Assembly: GCF_030815255.1 (NCBI RefSeq) | Contig: NZ_JAUSWN010000005.1 | Location: 1-64,000 of the forward strand | Direction: 5' to 3' | From: Hathewaya limosa | Lineage (GTDB): Bacteria > Bacillota > Clostridia > Clostridiales > Clostridiaceae | Length of the DNA stretch: 64,000 bases | Shown here: in pieces, positions 63,280 to 64,000 of the stretch | How positions within the stretch are numbered: the stretch's first letter is position 1 | Layout: each line of letters opens with the position of its first letter | Notes under the pieces: model-generated | Seen by the model: only the letters and a program-made list of their open reading frames with translations | Databases searched by the model: none | What the model was told of the DNA's origin: nothing | Position numbers and translations under genes: made by a program

Positions 63280-64000
63280 ATGAATAATCAAATAATTGCT
63301 ATATGGGGAAATCCTTTTTCAGGTAAAACCTCATTAAGTATTAAAATAGCAGAAAAATTATCTTTAAAAAAGAAGAATGTAATAGTAGTATTTTCAGATA
63401 TAATCTCTCCTACTATTATGACAGTTTTGCCATATATAAAAACAGAAAATAAATCTTTGGGAAGAATATTGTCAGCACCAGAGATAAATCAAGAAGAGAT
63501 TATGGCTCAATGTATAGTCTTAGAAAAAAATCCACATATAAGTCTACTTGGATATTTGCAAGGCGAAAATATATTTACTTATGCTCAATATTCTAAAGAA
63601 AGGGCAGTAGACTTTTTAATACTTTTAAGACATATTGCAGACTATGTGATTATAGATTGCTCAAGCTTATTTGCCTATAATACTTTATCTGCAGTAGCTC
63701 TTGAGATGTCAGATAGTGTAATTAGGCTTTGTAGTAGTAATTTAAAAGCAGTAGCTTACTTTAATTCTTATTTACCATTACTTGAAGATAGAAAATTTAA
63801 TGTAGATAAACATATTAAGGTTCTATCAAAGGTAAAGATAAGTGAACCGAGAGAACAAATAAAAGAAATTTATAGAGGTGTAAAATACGAGCTTCCTTAT
63901 ACTGAAGAGATAGAAAAACAATTATTAACTGCAGAACTTTTTAATAAGTTAAAAGATAAAAGTAGCTTTGAATACAGTAATACATTAAATGATTTAGTTT
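63280..64000 (+). CDS. TadZ/CpaE-like ATPase, cut by the window end
   Basis: Open from ATG 63280 (AGGAGGAAAT upstream) to the last base, at least 240 aa. It starts MNNQIIAIWGNPFSGKTS with a deviant Walker A (GNPFSGKTS) and has DYVIIDCSSLFAYNTLS as the second nucleotide motif, as in MinD/ParA-like TadZ/CpaE localisation ATPases. It follows the CpaB-like gene by 12 nt. The C-terminus lies outside the window. Confidence 0.75.
   Translation, partial: MNNQIIAIWGNPFSGKTSLSIKIAEKLSLKKKNVIVVFSDIISPTIMTVLPYIKTENKSLGRILSAPEINQEEIMAQCIVLEKNPHISLLGYLQGENIFTYAQYSKERAVDFLILLRHIADYVIIDCSSLFAYNTLSAVALEMSDSVIRLCSSNLKAVAYFNSYLPLLEDRKFNVDKHIKVLSKVKISEPREQIKEIYRGVKYELPYTEEIEKQLLTAELFNKLKDKSSFEYSNTLNDLV

Larger units (their letters stand above)
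36062..64000 (+). mobile_element. Tn1549-like integrative conjugative element (left part)
   Basis: From the second att repeat the window carries an XRE regulator, ParA, ParB, the giant ArdC/methyltransferase/helicase with tnpV, RadC-like and Toprim proteins, MobC, relaxase, VirD4, pilin-like, TrbL-like and PrgI-like proteins: the gene set and order of the Tn1549/CTn family of Firmicutes. VirB4, the NlpC/P60 hydrolase and the functional integrase are not seen and would lie beyond 64000. Several cargo genes interrupt the transfer modules. The exact left boundary is inferred from the repeat. Confidence 0.8.

Overview
The window is AT-rich (roughly 28-30% GC by eye) and looks like the chromosome of a spore-forming Clostridium sensu stricto. 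Supporting signs are strong AGGAGG-type ribosome binding sites, use of TTG and GTG starts, a monomeric [FeFe] hydrogenase, and the rnr-smpB-ssrA neighbourhood. The C. botulinum/C. sporogenes group is a reasonable guess but not proven. Nearly all genes lie on the plus strand.

Layout of the core chromosome (1-30.5 kb): a ten-gene tRNA cluster (10-911) leads into small membrane and housekeeping genes. These include a YaiI/YqxD protein, an RsuA-type pseudouridine synthase, RNase R, an ABC-like pair whose ATPase motifs are degenerate, an [FeFe] hydrogenase, a patatin-like lipase, a peptide-binding lipoprotein, an LD-carboxypeptidase, an asparagine synthetase-like protein, an acyltransferase, a chemotaxis receptor and SmpB. 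Five short genes (37-51 codons) are annotated by hand. One aldo/keto reductase gene is broken by a single in-frame stop. At 4643-4783 there is a good candidate small RNA with its own promoter and terminator; it shows C-rich loops that could bind Shine-Dalgarno sequences.

The tmRNA gene (29907-30536) is hit twice. A group I intron of about 273 nt sits in its T-loop, and its 3' end is an integration site. Downstream come two stacked accessory units. The first (30530-36061) is a 5.5-kb segment between 640-bp direct repeats. Each repeat carries the tmRNA 3' end, its terminator and the N-terminal stub of a tyrosine integrase. The segment encodes one large SIR2-STAND protein of the anti-phage Avs type.

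The second unit (36062 to beyond the window end) is a Tn1549-like integrative conjugative element (ICE): XRE repressor, ParA, ParB, a giant ArdC/methyltransferase/helicase protein with a tnpV gene overprinted inside it, RadC-like and Toprim proteins, an oriT candidate, MobC, MobP-type relaxase, VirD4 coupling protein, pilin-like and TrbL-like membrane proteins, and a Tad-like set (prepilin peptidase, CpaB/SAF, TadZ-like ATPase, the last one cut by the window edge). Cargo genes interrupt the transfer genes: three unrelated PD-(D/E)XK nuclease-like proteins (37110, 50390, 53811), a membrane-anchored protein, and a WYL-like regulator/MATE/DedA group. The accessory region therefore reads as a defence-loaded conjugative island stacked at an intron-containing ssrA.
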